DNA from: Pegoplata infirma
Taxonomy: Eukaryota > Arthropoda > Insecta > Diptera > Anthomyiidae
Direction: 5' to 3'
Length of the DNA: 64,000 nucleotides
Assembly (NCBI GenBank): GCA_963921195.1
Contig: OY992536.1
Span: 97,055,550-97,119,549 of the forward strand
Shown here: in pieces, positions 1-11,929 of the stretch
Layout of the letters: every line of letters begins with the position of its first letter
How positions within the stretch are numbered: position 1 is the stretch's first letter
Notes under the pieces: model-generated
The model's input: only the letters and a program-made list of their open reading frames with translations
The model's database searches: none
Told to the model about the DNA's origin: nothing
Program-made: the position numbers and the translations under genes

Positions 1-330
1 TCAAAAAAAAAATTTGCACAAAAAAAATTTAGTTTTTTTTTTACAAAAATGACAATATTTTGTGTACATACGTACGTGCATTCACTCAGAAATATTTTTA
101 CAGTAAAAAAAACATTACACTCGAAAAAAATTTTACACTCAAAAAAAAAAATTAGTAATTTTATTTTTTTTTTTTTAAATGACTAAAAAAGAGTTTTTTA
201 CTCAAAATAAAATATTTCTAATCAAAATTGTTAATTTTCTCACGTTAACAAATGTACTACCCTTTAAAAAAATGCATTGTGGAGGGTATTCATAGATTCG
301 GCAAAGTCGAATTTAACTTTTCTACTTGTT
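1..330 (+). mobile_element. mini-me-like element, subfamily A, 3' part
   Basis: This is the 3' portion of an interspersed element whose 5' part lies outside the window. It has the runs of A and short ACACTC blocks seen in the copies near 14.1 and 60.7 kb. It ends with the shared tail: GTGGAGGGTATTCATAG, then an AAGTCGAATTTAAC block, then CTACTTGT. It is non-coding. Confidence 0.75.
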
Positions 331-1261
331 TTTTATTTTAACATTCTTTCACAAAAGGGAAGCTTAAATGACCAATTAAGTATTTAAAATACGAGTTTAT
401 ATTAAACAGATCGATGGTAAAACAGACACCTTGTTTAAAACATATTACAAAATATTTCGATTTATAACAAAGATAACAAAGACAGAAACTTTAAAAAAAT
501 ATTTGAATGTTTTCTTTTAAATGGATAAAAATAAGTGATAAAGAAATAAACAAATTCGAAATTTTTTAATTGTTTTGGAATTTTATTATTGAACTTTTAA
601 ATTGAGATGACATCTGATAAAAATAAAATACAATAACAAACTAAAATCATTATTTTATTTTAAATTTAAGTGTTTCATTAAGATCTGAGAAGCTTTTTCT
701 GACAGTATTTTCGATGCTTCATTCAAATTTACTAAAATGTCATTACAAATGCTAAATTTTTGGTAAAATATTCAAGGTTTATGACCTTCTGCAATATTCA
801 TCTTCACAGATTTCAATGAAATTCACCTTAAATATTGGAACTAACCACACTTTTTTTAATTGTTTACCAATTTCCAAGACTACTTAGTTTTTGAAACCAA
901 AAGTTTACGATTCGATGAACTCTTGCATTTACAATATTTATGAAAAGTTTCATTGAAATCTGTGATATCAAATACGATTGCTCTGCTTTTGGCATGGATT
1001 CAGTTGGCCTATGTTAATTTTTAAAATTTGTAATTTGAAATTAACAAATCCTTAATGTCTTGTGACTTAATCATCGTGTTAGTTTTTGTGATCGGTTTAA
1101 AATATTGCTATCCTGAACCAAAAATCCAAAAATGTATCATAAAAACTATATTTCAAATACTTCGAGCCACGGTATCAATTCATTCAAGAAAGTATAATCT
1201 TGCCATGTTGTAAATGACAGTCTTTCAGCCTTAAGACCTTAAAGTCCTATGCAGCAAAATC
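331..1261. other. unassigned AT-rich sequence
   Basis: No open frame of interest and no motif recognised. Nothing here is repeated elsewhere in the window as far as I could see by eye. Confidence 0.5.
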
Positions 1262-1999
1262 TAGAGTTTGCAAAACGATTAAAATCGATTTTACGATTAA
1301 ACAATTTAGATTAAATTCGCTGTGTATATCTTGCGAAACATTATTCTTAATGATTTGCCATACTGAATACGAATATCAAAAAATTTCTGAAATCAATCGA
1401 ACAGTTTTGAAGATATCGCAATTTGAAACTTTGTCAACTTTTTTAAATTAAATCAAAAATGTTGATCCAAAGTTGCCACAGGTTCAAATTATCGGATTTG
1501 ACTCAAATAAAGTTCAAATGAAAGTTTGTCTCAAACTTTATTAAAGGGAAAAAATTCTGAGATTTCAAAAAAAATAATTCTTAAACGTCGGAAAAAACGC
1601 CATTTTTGCAAATTTCAAATGGTGGTATCTCGAAAGCATTTCAACATTTATTTTTTAATTTTTTTTTTGACATTCGAGTTCAACGCATCAAATTCATTAA
1701 ATAAAATGTTTCGCAAGACATAATTTTTAAAATTCAAAAATAAAAAACTTTTATCGCCGCTAATTTAATTCGATTAGCCTCAAATTTGTACCATATATGT
1801 AAGTTTTAGGCCCAGAAGAATTAAAATTTCCCCATACACTTGGTAAAATCTGAACACAAAAAATAATTTTATTCTAAAAACTATAAGTCTGTTACAAATC
1901 AATTTATCTAAAAATTCTATTAATCGATAATCGCGATTAACGGCGATTTTTTTAATCGTTATCGCGATTATGAAATATCTCGATTATTTGCAAACTCTA
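1262..1999. mobile_element. hAT-type non-autonomous element (TIR TAGAGTTTGCAAA)
   Basis: Inverted ends TAGAGTTTGCAAA and TTTGCAAACTCTA enclose 738 bp rich in CGATTA/TAATCG palindromes next to both ends. Flanking 8-mers GCAAAATC (1254-1261) and GTAAAATC (2000-2007) match at 7 of 8 positions, as expected for an aged 8-bp duplication of a hAT-type insertion. The interior (about 1440-1860) resembles the arms of the foldback at 4.3-5.9 kb. No coding capacity. Confidence 0.75.
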
Positions 2000-2116
2000 G
2001 TAAAATCACATTGAAATGAATAAGCTGATGGTGAAACATGGCTTCCTAGTTCCTCTAGTAGAGGTAATGAACAGAGTTAGATAGGAGGTAAACGACAGAA
2101 TGCGTATAGAGGAGGT

Positions 2117-4008
2117 GAATCAGCCTTGATCGGCTTTGCAATTCCATGTAATGTTTTTGTGCCCTGGGACCCATTTGAGTCGTTTGTCAAACTGCTTGGC
2201 CATCTCATTTAATGAAGTGCAGCAGTTAAGGGCAGATCTTGTTTTCAGAAACATTTACTCCAGGGGCTTGACCGTCGGAATATATGTTGACTGCGATTGT
2301 AGAGAAGACATTGCTACTCAAGCAGTCAGCCACTTCCTTTATTGACTAAAACTCTGTCTGGTAAACACTTCAATGATCTGGCAATCTTCGAGCCAGGCTT
2401 AAACCAAGCTCTTTACACAAATGTATCTTCGATTCATTTGTGTAAAAATGTATGTAGACTCCCTGAATGTTATCATAGTGGTAAAGGGGTTCTCAAAAAG
2501 GCTCTTAGAGGAAGCACAGTCCACATTTGTAGTATTGTTATATTTCTCATGATCGCGCTATGGCTACAATGGCTGCGCCTCTATCGACTATTAAGTCAAA
2601 TTATCGGCGTCGTCGCATATCGCCAACTATATGTGTAGTATGACGAGATCCAATGGTATACATCGACGCCATTCTCTGTACTTTCATGATAAAGATACAG
2701 TTTCCTTTTGTCTCTTCAGCAAACCACTAGACAATGATTTCATAAAGCAGATTTGGGCGCACCACTACTGTATAAGTCCATTGACCGACTGTAGGCATAA
2801 AACCTTATAGTTTTCCAATGGCATATAATTCAAGTGTGGCTTTTCTCACCTGTTTCTCGATATTAGGCCTGATATTTTACTTCCTATCTAGAATACTCCA
2901 TGGAGCTAAGTATCTCTCCATCTAGGAAGGTGATTTCAGATAAATAGGATCAAAAGAATGAATTTTGTTTAGCCTTCTAACAACACAAGTTCCGTGTTAC
3001 TTGGATTAACTCCTAGACCACAGAGTCATGCCCATTTATACAGATCTTTCAGAGAACCCTGAAGAATGTCTCTTATGTTGGCAGGTGCTTTTGCTTTACC
3101 GCAATCGCAATATAGTCGGCATATGCGACAACATGACAACCACGTGCTTCTAGAGAGAGCAGCATTGAATACAAGTTCTAAAGAACTTAGCGTACCCCTA
3201 TTGACAAATTGAAATGTGAGAGATGCTCCCAATTCAGATGTTTACGTCTATTTCATGCTTCAATTCTAGACCAGATAATGCCACAATAATGTAGTCTTTG
3301 AAAGGCCGCCATTGTGTATTCCTTTGCCGAAAGCGATCTCTCGATGGTACTAACGAGCTCATGAAGAGCTCTTTTCGTTGATATACCACTGCTGTATGCA
3401 TGTTGACTAGTCGAAAGCAACCTCGGATTAATTACTTTATGTATATATGTGTCATTCGTTCCATTATCTTTAACAAAGTCCAAGTTTGTCTTTAACATTA
3501 AGTTATTGATTTGAAATCCGTTTGAGTTATTGATTTGAAATCCTTTGGAACTGTGTGGAAGTTTTTCCTAGTATTCAGGATAAAATCGATATACAACCAG
3601 CTATTGTATACTCTGTATAGATTATACAACCTGATTAATGTTGTCATATTAATTGTCTCCGAAACAATTTGAGATTCTTGGGCGTGTGAGCTTTTCAAAT
3701 CTTGAAACGGCGTCAAGGAATTGTCCGGAAAATGCGTGTTGAGGAGGAGATCTACCGACCCGCACTTGAGGAGACCTCAGAAATGCTTATTTGGAAATTC
3801 GGATCATCTTCTTATAGCTCTTAATTTGTAGCCTATATACAGACCTGTACTCATCCGCTTTTAAAGATTTTGCAACCAAATTTGGCTTCTTTTTGTCCCT
3901 CGGCTTTGCAGAAGCACAAGCGGCATCCAACGACCTATTACAAACATTTTTTATGTGGTCTACTAGATAGAAAATTTCCGCCAAACTAGGCGGTTCAGAT
4001 AAGGGCAT
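2117..4008 (-). pseudogene. decayed non-LTR retrotransposon ORF2 (linker, RT, RNase H)
   Basis: Read on the minus strand this is a heavily broken ORF2 of an I-group-like non-LTR retrotransposon. 4008-3787 encodes the basic endonuclease-RT linker (it contains SAKPRDKKKP and YKKMIRISK). 3498-3253 encodes RT finger/palm sequence (SSGISTKRALHELVSTIERS). 3232-3026 covers the region around the RT active site, where the expected YADD is lost (it reads RLYCDCG), followed by KAKAPANIRDILQGSLKDLY. 2960-2640 keeps traces of the RT C-terminus, and 2640-2117 is an RNase H remnant colinear with the better copy at 41.3-42.5 kb. Stops and frameshifts are frequent. A tandem duplication of a short motif sits at about 3502-3546. 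The 3' end of the element is missing. Frames seen on the plus strand at 2136-2638 are its antisense. Clade assignment is an inference from the RNase H domain and C-terminal cysteine region of the sister copy. Confidence 0.8.
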
Positions 4009-4294
4009 TTTATTTAAAAGCCCAGAAATCTCTCCCTTTATTGCACTCAGTTTGTTGTCTTCATATTTCTAGATATTGCCTCAACCGAGAAAGAATGTTT
4101 TGAAAAAGAATGTTCTTCCAAAACTCTTCAGTCACAAATTCTATAGGACAATATATCTCATACAAGCACTAAATCAGGAACCTCTTTCCGCCTTCTTGTA
4201 ACGATAGTTGCTTTACAACCTCTATTATAAACAAGTATACAGGTTAGTACTTAACAAAAACTCCAAAGTAGCTCAAAGTCGCTGTAACATACAT

Positions 4295-5882
4295 TAGACT
4301 GGCATTTTGTTGTATGGAAAAAAAGTTTTTCTTCCGATTTTGAACGTCTATGCAAATTTTTATTCTCTTAGGCCTAAGACCTATGTGGTACAAATTTGAG
4401 GTCAATCGGATTAAATTAAGAGCCGAGTCACAATTGGCACCACATTCGGTAACCACAAAATGTTTTAATACGTTTTGTATGAAAAGCAAAAAATCGCGTT
4501 GTGGTCGACCACACTGCCGCCAGAATAGATTCTATTCTATTTTTGTAGTGCTCTCTCACCACCCTCTCATTTTTCTCAAATTTGAATCAAGTAGCGTTGC
4601 CATATGTTCAACAAAATATGCTAATTTTTCCAATTGGAGTTAATATATTGTGTGTGTGTTGCGCATAAAAAACATTGTATACCTGCTTTTATAGGATAGC
4701 AAAAGAAAAAAATAGATGTGTGACTGATATGAGCGTCTTTTTCTTTATAAAATGTGTCCGGTCGTCAGTCGCTTAATTTTAATGTGTCGCTCTCTCTTTT
4801 GAAGTGGTTCGTCGTCGGTGGTGCCAATTGTGACTGGGCTCTAACCCGTGGCGTCGGCGAACAAAGTTATGGATTTTTGAAATTTTTTAGAAAAAAAAAT
4901 AATAAAAAAACTAGAATTTTTAAAATCGGTCTAACGGTTTTCGAGATATCGCTATTTTAAATTTGCAAAAAATGGCGGTTTTTTCTTACGTTCTAGAAAT
5001 TTTTTAAAAATAATATCAAAACCATTGACCCTTTCAAAGAGCTTGACACAATCTTTCATTAAAAATTAATTTGAGCCAAATCCGATCATTTTGACCCGTG
5101 GCGCCCTTCGATCAAAGTTTTGCTATTTTACAAAATTTTCATCAAAAACTTTAAACTCTGATCGAAAGGCACCAGGGGTAAAATGGTCTGATTTGGCTCA
5201 AACTAAGTTTAAATGAAAGCCTGTCTCCAGCTCTATAAAACGATTAAGGGAAACAAAATTTTTAGATTTTTTACAAAATTTTTTGAACGTAGGAATAACC
5301 GCCATTTTGTGAAATTTGTTGAAAAATTTCAAATGGCGATTACTCAAAGACCGCTCGACCGATTTAAGAAATTTATTGATATTTGCATTCAGCATGCCAA
5401 AATTAATAAACTAATGTATCGCGAAATTTTTTTTTATATTTCAAAAATCTAAAATTTTTGTGGAAATTTTCCAAAAATGTAAATTTTTGATTGAAGGGCG
5501 CCACGGGTTAAAATTATCGGATTTGGCTCAAATTAATTTTGAATGAAAGATTGTGTCCAGCTCTCTGAAAAGCTCCAGTCACTATTTTTTGCAAATTTCA
5601 AATAGCAATATCTCGAAAACTGTTTGACAGATTTTAAAAACTCTTTGACATTCGTGTTCATCGCATCAAAATTAAAAAGTGTGGTGTGTCGCAAGACATA
5701 GTTTTTTTTTCTAAAAATTTTCAAAAATCCCAAACTTCAATCGCCGTTCGCCACTGGTTAATTTAATCCCATTAACCTAAAATTTGTACCACATAAGTCT
5801 TACGCCTAATATAATAAAAATTTGCCCTGATATTTAAAATCAAAAGAAAATCTTTTTTGCCATACAACAAACTGCCAGTCTA
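4295..5882. mobile_element. foldback element (TIR TAGACTGGC), arms several hundred bp
   Basis: The left arm starts TAGACTGGCATTTTGTTG and the right arm is its imperfect reverse complement, ending CCAGTCTA. Both arms carry matching blocks (TACCACATAGG-type, then GATTAAATTAA, then GGCGAACGG-type). No clear target duplication. Related sequence occurs inside 1262-1999. The left arm is interrupted by a separate MITE (4420-4841). No coding capacity; apparent 60-80 codon frames are unsupported. Confidence 0.7.
4420..4841. mobile_element. Harbinger-like MITE with TAA target duplication
   Basis: Terminal inverted repeats GAGCC(G/C)AGTCACAATTGG bound 422 bp, flanked by TAA at 4417-4419 and 4842-4844. 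The opposite arm of the surrounding foldback (about 5755-5766, TTAAATTAACC on its minus strand) shows the uninterrupted site, which supports both the boundary and the 3-bp duplication. A 3-bp TWA duplication is typical of PIF/Harbinger; the superfamily call rests on that alone. Confidence 0.75.
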
Positions 5883-5891
5883 ATGCCACAT

Positions 5892-6512
5892 CAGAGCTTC
5901 GAACGAATTAATTCTATTGAGAATTAATTCACCAGAAGTTTAATTCTGTTTTAATAAGTTTTGAATTATCATTCCTTACCAGCATTCAACACGAATTAAT
6001 TCAAAGGCTTAATTCTCAAAGCTTAAATCAAATTGAATTAATTCCCAAGAGAATTAATTCCTTGCAAGCAATCATTCGATTGAATGATCAACATTTTTCA
6101 TCATTCAAATCTATTACAAATTGAATGATGATTTTTTTATTTCATTCCCTTTGTATTTTCAAAAATGTGTTGCTTGTGTGCATTTTAAGCATCTTCGTGT
6201 GTAAACGATCGCTTGTTGTTTTGTTGACGTTTCGTCTGCTGCTTCCCACACAAGCATAAATGTGTGTGTATGTGTGTTGCGCTTCACTGTTTTAAATTGA
6301 ATGATAAGAAAATTTCACCATTCAATTTGTAGTAGATTGATTTGGATAAAAAAATAGTTCATTCCTTAAGAATGATCATTCTTAAGGAATGAATTCTTGA
6401 AAGAATTAATTCAATGATTATGAAAGTTGAATGATTTTAGGGAATGCCAAATTCTATTTTTTTAATTCGAATTAGGAAATAGAATTAAAGAATTAATTCT
6501 TTCGAACCTTTG
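5892..6512. mobile_element. hAT-type MITE (TIR CAGAGCTTCGAA) rich in GAATTAATTC
   Basis: 621 bp with ends CAGAGCTTCGAA and TTCGAACCTTTG and a perfect 8-bp duplication TGCCACAT at 5884-5891 and 6513-6520. The interior is built from short palindromes (GAATTAATTC, TGAATGATCATTC). Non-coding. Confidence 0.88.
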
Positions 6513-6656
6513 TGCCACATGCATCTCCTATTACCCTAGAATCGGTAGCATCAAAACCATCCACATTCAATACTGTATGGGAGATTATTAGAATTTCAAG
6601 CTCTTCCGGGTTCACCTCCCCAGCCGACTTTGTCACTGACTTGGCAGCGTTCAAAA
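6513..6656 (-). other. possible coding fragment (exon candidate)
   Basis: On the minus strand, 6656 down to 6513 reads as 48 clean codons, including SAGEVNPEELEIL and NVDGFDATDSRVIGDAC, with visibly higher GC and less biased composition than the surroundings. Just upstream on that strand the sequence ends in TTTAG, compatible with a splice acceptor. Downstream the frame runs into the target duplication of the 5.9-6.5 kb MITE. I do not recognise the family. It could be a host exon, an old transposon fragment or chance. Confidence 0.35.
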
Positions 6657-7780
6657 TATAACTAAATATAAAGGGCTAAAACATATTTAAATATTCAAAA
6701 TAAGATTTTGTAAGTGTATTTATTTAGTGCAAATACTTAACATATGCAAACATTTAGGTTGCCAAAATATTTTCATTTCAAAATAGTCAAAATATGTTTA
6801 TCTGCTGTAAATGAGGCATTTGATTGTTTTCGCATGTTTGGCATACTGCTGCTGGTGCTGCCTGCTTCTGTGGAGAGTAGAAAGTGAAAACTAATGAAGA
6901 CTAAAGTGCTCATTCAGAAAAAAAAGCAAATTAAATGAAAATGCCAATTTTTTATTTTGTGTCGTTTTGTTGTAATGGAGACATGTTTATTTGACTTAAT
7001 GACTTTTTACATCTTCTTCTTCTACATTTGCGTCTAAAATATTTTTTTTTTGGTACATTTACATTAGCCATTTAAATAAACATGACACATGTACGACTAA
7101 ATAATGAATATGACAAGCGAAAATTTCGTTAGCAAATGGACATTTGACAAAAAAAAATAAAATAAATAAAAGCTTAAAAAAACTGAAACAAAGTGTATTT
7201 GAGATAATGAATGGTGTGTATTCAAAAATAAACAATTCCCATTTTTGTGAATAAAAATAAATATAAATGAAATCTAAGGATTTATAGATGTGTTTTTCTA
7301 TTTTTTTTTGTTCGTTTGTTTCTTTTTACTATATATACAATTTATCTTATTCTAATGTGGTTGTCGCTTATGTTGTGTTTTTTGGCACCTGTTTGTCATT
7401 AATAATGTTTGTGTTTCATTCATTTAAAATGCTAAAGCAGAAAACACAACTCTTTTTATTTTTAATGACCAACATAATTTTTTTGAGCGTATTGTATAAA
7501 TAGTATGTTTATGGTTTTGGATCCGTTCTTTGTGTTAGTATGTCACCTTCTACATAATTTTGTTTTTGTACATCTGCATGTTTGTATGTATGCAGGAATC
7601 CTATCATATCATGAAATTAATGTGAGAACATGATTTAATTTTATGACGCCTCAAAGTGACGTTTTTCTAAAATACCATCACGATTTTTGTTTGGCCACCA
7701 AAAACCATTATTTTCGTTGGGTGTTTGATAAATTTTAATCTCATATGGAAAATCAACAATTCAATATACATTTAACATTT
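6657..7780. other. unassigned AT-rich stretch
   Basis: No repeats shared with the rest of the window and no convincing coding sequence. A 71-codon hydrophobic frame at 7288-7503 is low-complexity and unsupported. This may be original intronic or intergenic host sequence. Confidence 0.45.
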
Positions 7781-8631
7781 CACTCAAAAAATTATGTTAG
7801 TAAAATCTACTGAAAATGTCAGTTAAAATAACTACTTTGTAAGTTGTTTTGGGGTCAACTACTTTCTCAGTTAAATCAACTAACAATGTTAGTTATTTTA
7901 ACTGACAAAAAACAACTGACTTATGTAGTAAAAACTACTCACATTTGTAGTCAAAACAACTAAAATGTAGTAAAAATAAAATAATCAATATATAGGCCGC
8001 TGTTCCAAAAAAAGTAATTCACACAAAAAATGTGAAAATGAAAATTTCCGAATTTTTTTGGTGTTCTAGATTTCACATCCGAATTTCTTTTTCGGTTTGT
8101 TTCACATAAATAAAATTTGGTGAAAGTAAAACGAATACACTATTTTCCTTATAATTTTTTAAATTTTAATAATTCGATTTCAACTTCGAATGAAAACATG
8201 ATCAACAAAACACAAAATTTGATTTCATGAGATTCGGAAATTTTCATGTGAATTGAAAAGTTGTGAAAGACAGAACAGAGGCCATAATATACAATTTTTG
8301 TTTTTCAAAAAAAATTTCAGAAAAAAAATTGACCAAATTTTTTTTTTTTTGTTTTTTAAAAAAAGTTGTGAAAAATAAAAAAAAAATAAAATTTATTTTT
8401 ATTTTTTGGAAAACACTTTGAAAATTTTTCAAATTTTTTTTCAAAATAACTGTTACTACATCACAGTACTTTTTTGTTAGTTATTAAAAAAAAAACGACT
8501 TAAAATAACTAACACAAATAGTTGTTTGATATTTTTCATACAAAAACAACTGACTTTGTAGTTGAAAACAACTAACTACTGTAAAATATACAAACAACTA
8601 ACATGTAGTAACTTACATAATTTTCTGAGTG
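7781..8631. mobile_element. MITE of the CACTCAAAAA-ended family
   Basis: Ends CACTCAAAAAATTATG and CATAATTTTCTGAGTG define the element. The interior is made of degenerate AACTAACA/GTTAGTTGTT palindromic units. It is flanked by TT on each side rather than the TA seen in sister copies. It is interrupted by the 289-bp element at 7995-8283. Non-coding. Confidence 0.7.
7995..8283 (+). mobile_element. 289-bp MITE (TIR GGCC(G/T)CTGTTC), copy 1
   Basis: Ends GGCCGCTGTTCC and AGAACAGAGGCC, flanked by ATA on both sides (7992-7994, 8284-8286). A second copy of identical length lies inverted at 21476-21764. A 3-bp duplication and GG-ended TIR suggest a Harbinger- or CACTA-type MITE. Confidence 0.85.
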
Positions 8632-8749
8632 TTTCAGATGTACATAAATCGTTAAACAATCGATGGTTTTAAAAACTCTTTTTGTAGGGAAGAGGAATTC
8701 ATCCCTAATAATAAATAAAATAAAAACAAAAATACAATGAGAAAATCTG

Positions 8750-8886
8750 AAAAAATCAAGTGACCACACAGGCTAAGTGGAGATGTCGACAGCTTTCGGA
8801 ATCGATAGAGTGCTGATGATGGAAGGGTGGCATCTTCCGAAAGCCATCGACATCTCTACTTAGCCTGTGTTGCCACTTGATTTTTT
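8750..8886. repeat. short hairpin repeat
   Basis: An inverted repeat with arms of about 50 bp: AGGCTAAGTGGAGATGTCGA on the left and its near-complement TCGACATCTCTACTTAGCCT on the right, with TCAAGTG/CACTTGA further out. The loop is about 30 bp. It could be a tiny MITE or a structured element. Confidence 0.6.
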
Positions 8887-9030
8887 TTTTCAGTTTTTTT
8901 CCTTGTACAACAATTATTATTTCTCAGAAATAATTAATATGGACTCAAACCGAACTAAATAAAAATTCAGTTATCTATTGGTTTTGTTTAAATGCTACAG
9001 TGAAAAAATACTTCTGATGTGACATAGTAT

Positions 9031-10231
9031 AGGTTGTTGGTCTTGTCGAGTAGATCACAAAAATGCCCATTAAACTTGCCAGACACCCTCAAATTTTAGA
9101 GTTATTGTCAAAAAACGTTTTTTTGGGACTTTTCTCACTAAACCTTTTGTAATTCAGAAAATTTTCAACCGATTTTGAATTTTTTAACTGTTTTTGATAG
9201 AAGAAGTATGGGGCTTTCCATGTGTGTGAATTGGTCTACACATATAAAAAAGATATTTATTGATTTTTTCTATAAAATCTAATTTTTTTGTTATTTTTTG
9301 AAAATTTTTTGAGTTTATCGATTTTTTTCTTCTATAGTTCTTTTAACAGCCTTTGTATTTATAAACGTATTTTTAAAGAAAATTTGATTCTGAATACGAT
9401 AAGCTTTATCCTGAAGAAATCGGATAACAATTGACAGAGTTGTGATAATTTTTCTAAAAAAGAAAATTAATATTTTGCAGGAAATCGCCGTTCAGATATC
9501 CCAGTCAAAAAAAAATAATTTAATCATAAGAGGTCATGTACAATATTTTTAACGTTTTTGGCGCTCTGAGTCCGAATCTGGCCTTTAAATTGCTCTATCT
9601 CGTCAGGTTTTTGAGATATTTAACATAAATTTTTATATCAAAAACTTTATAAGATAGCGCAATTTCAAGGTCAAATTCAAACTCAGGAGGCCAAAAACCT
9701 TTAAAATAATGATACGCGACCTCTTAGTATGTTCGTTTATTTTTTTATATTTTTTGCCTGGGTTATCCGAACGGCAATTTCAAGCAAAATCTTAATTTCC
9801 TTTTTTAGAAAAATTATCGCAACTCTGTCAATTGTTATTCGATTTTTTCGGCATAAAGCTCATCGTATTCACAACTAAATTTTCTTTAAGAATACGTTTA
9901 TAAATATAAATGTTATTAAACGAACTAAATCAGAAAAAAATCGATAAACTCAAAAAATTTTCAAAAAATAACAAAAAATTAGATATTGTTGAAAAAATCA
10001 ATACATATCTTTTTTATATGTATAGACCAATTCACATACATGAAAAGCCCTATCCTTCTTCTATCCAAAACAGTTGATAAATTGAAAATCGGTTGAAAAA
10101 TGTTTAAGTTACACATGGTTTAGTGAGAAAAGTCCCAAAAAATCGTTTTTTTGACAATAACTTTAAAATTTGAGGGTGTCTGGCAAGTTTGATGGTAATT
10201 TTTGTGATCTTTTCGACGAGACCTACAACCT
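9031..10231. repeat. 1.2-kb foldback hairpin (AGGTTGT ends)
   Basis: The sequence from AGGTTGTTGGTCTTGTCGA is mirrored by the reverse complement ending GACCTACAACCT. The arms are about 580 bp each and pair almost along their whole length, with the centre near 9630. Shared blocks include AGACACCCTCAAATTTTA, ACCAATTCACAT and TTATCCGAACGG-type sequence. No open frame. Target duplication not evident. If transcribed, it would give a long double-stranded RNA. Confidence 0.85.
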
Positions 10232-10600
10232 TAACTACCTCATTTTAAAAGTATATTTGGTTTTGTGTTTTTGTAGCACCGTGTTATTAATCAAATCCTT
10301 GACCAGACGACAAGAGTCCTAGTTGGATAATGATTATTATTTATTTATTCAACGGTTCAAATCTGTCCTCATTTATAATTTATTTATTTGGTGCAACAGT
10401 CCATGAACTGTTAACTGATAAAGACTAATTTAAAGACAGCGGCATTTCATTTTTGGTTTTAATAAAATGAAAACAGTAATTCTTATTTTCTTATTATCTA
10501 ATTTTCTCGGTCGATTATATAGTCAAACTGAGGTGGCGTGCCATGGCATCCTGCGTTATCATGTTAAAATTGCAAAAAATCAAATTTATTAAAAATTTAA
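10232..10600. other. unassigned sequence
   Basis: AT-rich, no motif recognised. TTTATTTATT tracts near 10350-10390. Confidence 0.45.
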
Positions 10601-10760
10601 AAATTGAATGGGGACCACCTTAAGGATTGAAGATAAAGGGTAGATATGTTTTAATAAGATGTTGGTGGTAAAAAAATAATGGGGGTTGGTCATACTATAC
10701 CTTTGGAAACTCTAGGGGCATCCTGGGGACAGTCAGAGCGACCTTTATTAGTTTTTGCCC
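10601..10760 (+). repeat. fragment of the 15.7-19.05 kb element's terminal arm
   Basis: The words GGGGACCACCTTAAGGATTG, AATGGGGGTTGGTCATAC and GACAGTCAGAGCG follow one another as in the right arm near 18.58-18.70 kb (GGGGACCACCCTAAGGATTG, TTGGGGGTCGGTCATAC, GACAGCTAGAGCG). It is a solo, diverged arm fragment, which shows that this element family is dispersed. Confidence 0.75.
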
Positions 10761-10892
10761 TCCAATTTTTTTCTCAAACAATCCTTCCCCCTATCACCAC
10801 TTCCTAAAATAGCTTCAATACAAAAGTAACATTTTTAAAAAAATCTAGCAAAATTTTAAAAGTTAAAATTTTCATTAGGCATCAACATTTTT

Positions 10893-11566
10893 ATATCCTA
10901 CACCACTCTGTGGTACAGGGTATAATGAGTTTGTGCTGATGTTTTTATCTACCCGAAATATTGGTCCTAGACCTACCTTCAAGTATACCGATCGACTCAG
11001 AATTACTTTTTGAGTCGATTTAGCGATGACCGTCCGTCCGTCTGTCCATCTATCGGTTTAAGCACGATACAGGTCGCAATTTTCAATCAATTGACTTGAA
11101 ATTTGAAACTTAAGCATAGGACGAAGCCTATTGAAATTGGAGAAAATCGATCTACGTTAAGGCCTAGCCCCCATACAATCGCCCCATTTGGTTTCGGTCT
11201 TCATGACTCTAATAACCGTATTATAATAGATATCGCTTTGAAAATTTGCAGGTAATCAAATTTTGTATGCACGAATCATCATTTTGAATTTGAAAGGAAT
11301 CGGGTCAGTCCTTCTTGTAGTCCCCATACAAACCACCCTCCCGATATTCTTATAATTACCTCAAAATTCATAAAAATGGAAAAACTTGACAAAAAATAAA
11401 CCAATTTCACTTAAATTTTATCTGTGTCTGTTTTCTACACTAAATAAAGATCTAACAAAAGACAGATCCAATCGGTCCATGTTTGGGCTTTGGACCCATT
11501 TTCCGGAAAACACTGGTGTAGGGTATCATATAGTCGGTATTGACCGACTATAACTCTCTTACTTGT
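10893..11566 (+). mobile_element. mini-me-like element, subfamily B
   Basis: Starts TATCCTACACCACTCTGTGG, has the GTCCGTCCGTCTGTCC tract at about 11031-11047, and ends with GTCGGTATTGACCGAC, a short hairpin, and then CTTACTTGT. Sister copies lie at 25.6-26.7 and 32.4-33.3 kb. Non-coding and non-autonomous. Confidence 0.85.
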
Positions 11567-11929
11567 TGTATTTAAATAGTTCTTACTAATAGAAATGTGA
11601 TAGCAAAAAAAATGTTGGATTTGATGAATTATATCCCACACCTGACTTTATAGGCTCATCGGAAGAGGGCTTTTTTCCCCAGTGGGTTAATGTCGATTTT
11701 CGGACCAAAAATAGGCAAAATTTTGGACGGGACTGGAGGGCGAAATATTAATATTAAAATTCTTTAAATTTTGGCATTTTTAAAAAATTGTTTCATTAAA
11801 CTTTTTTTTTAAAAAATTCTTGTTTTTTGCAGCCAAATTTTAATTTTTTTTTTGCAGCATAATCTTTTTTTTTTTTTGATTGCTTTCCAGCAAGATAGAA
11901 TTTTTTGCAAAAAGTTCAGCAAAGAGGTT
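11567..11929. other. unassigned sequence
   Basis: AT-rich with poly-T runs. Nothing recognised. Confidence 0.4.
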
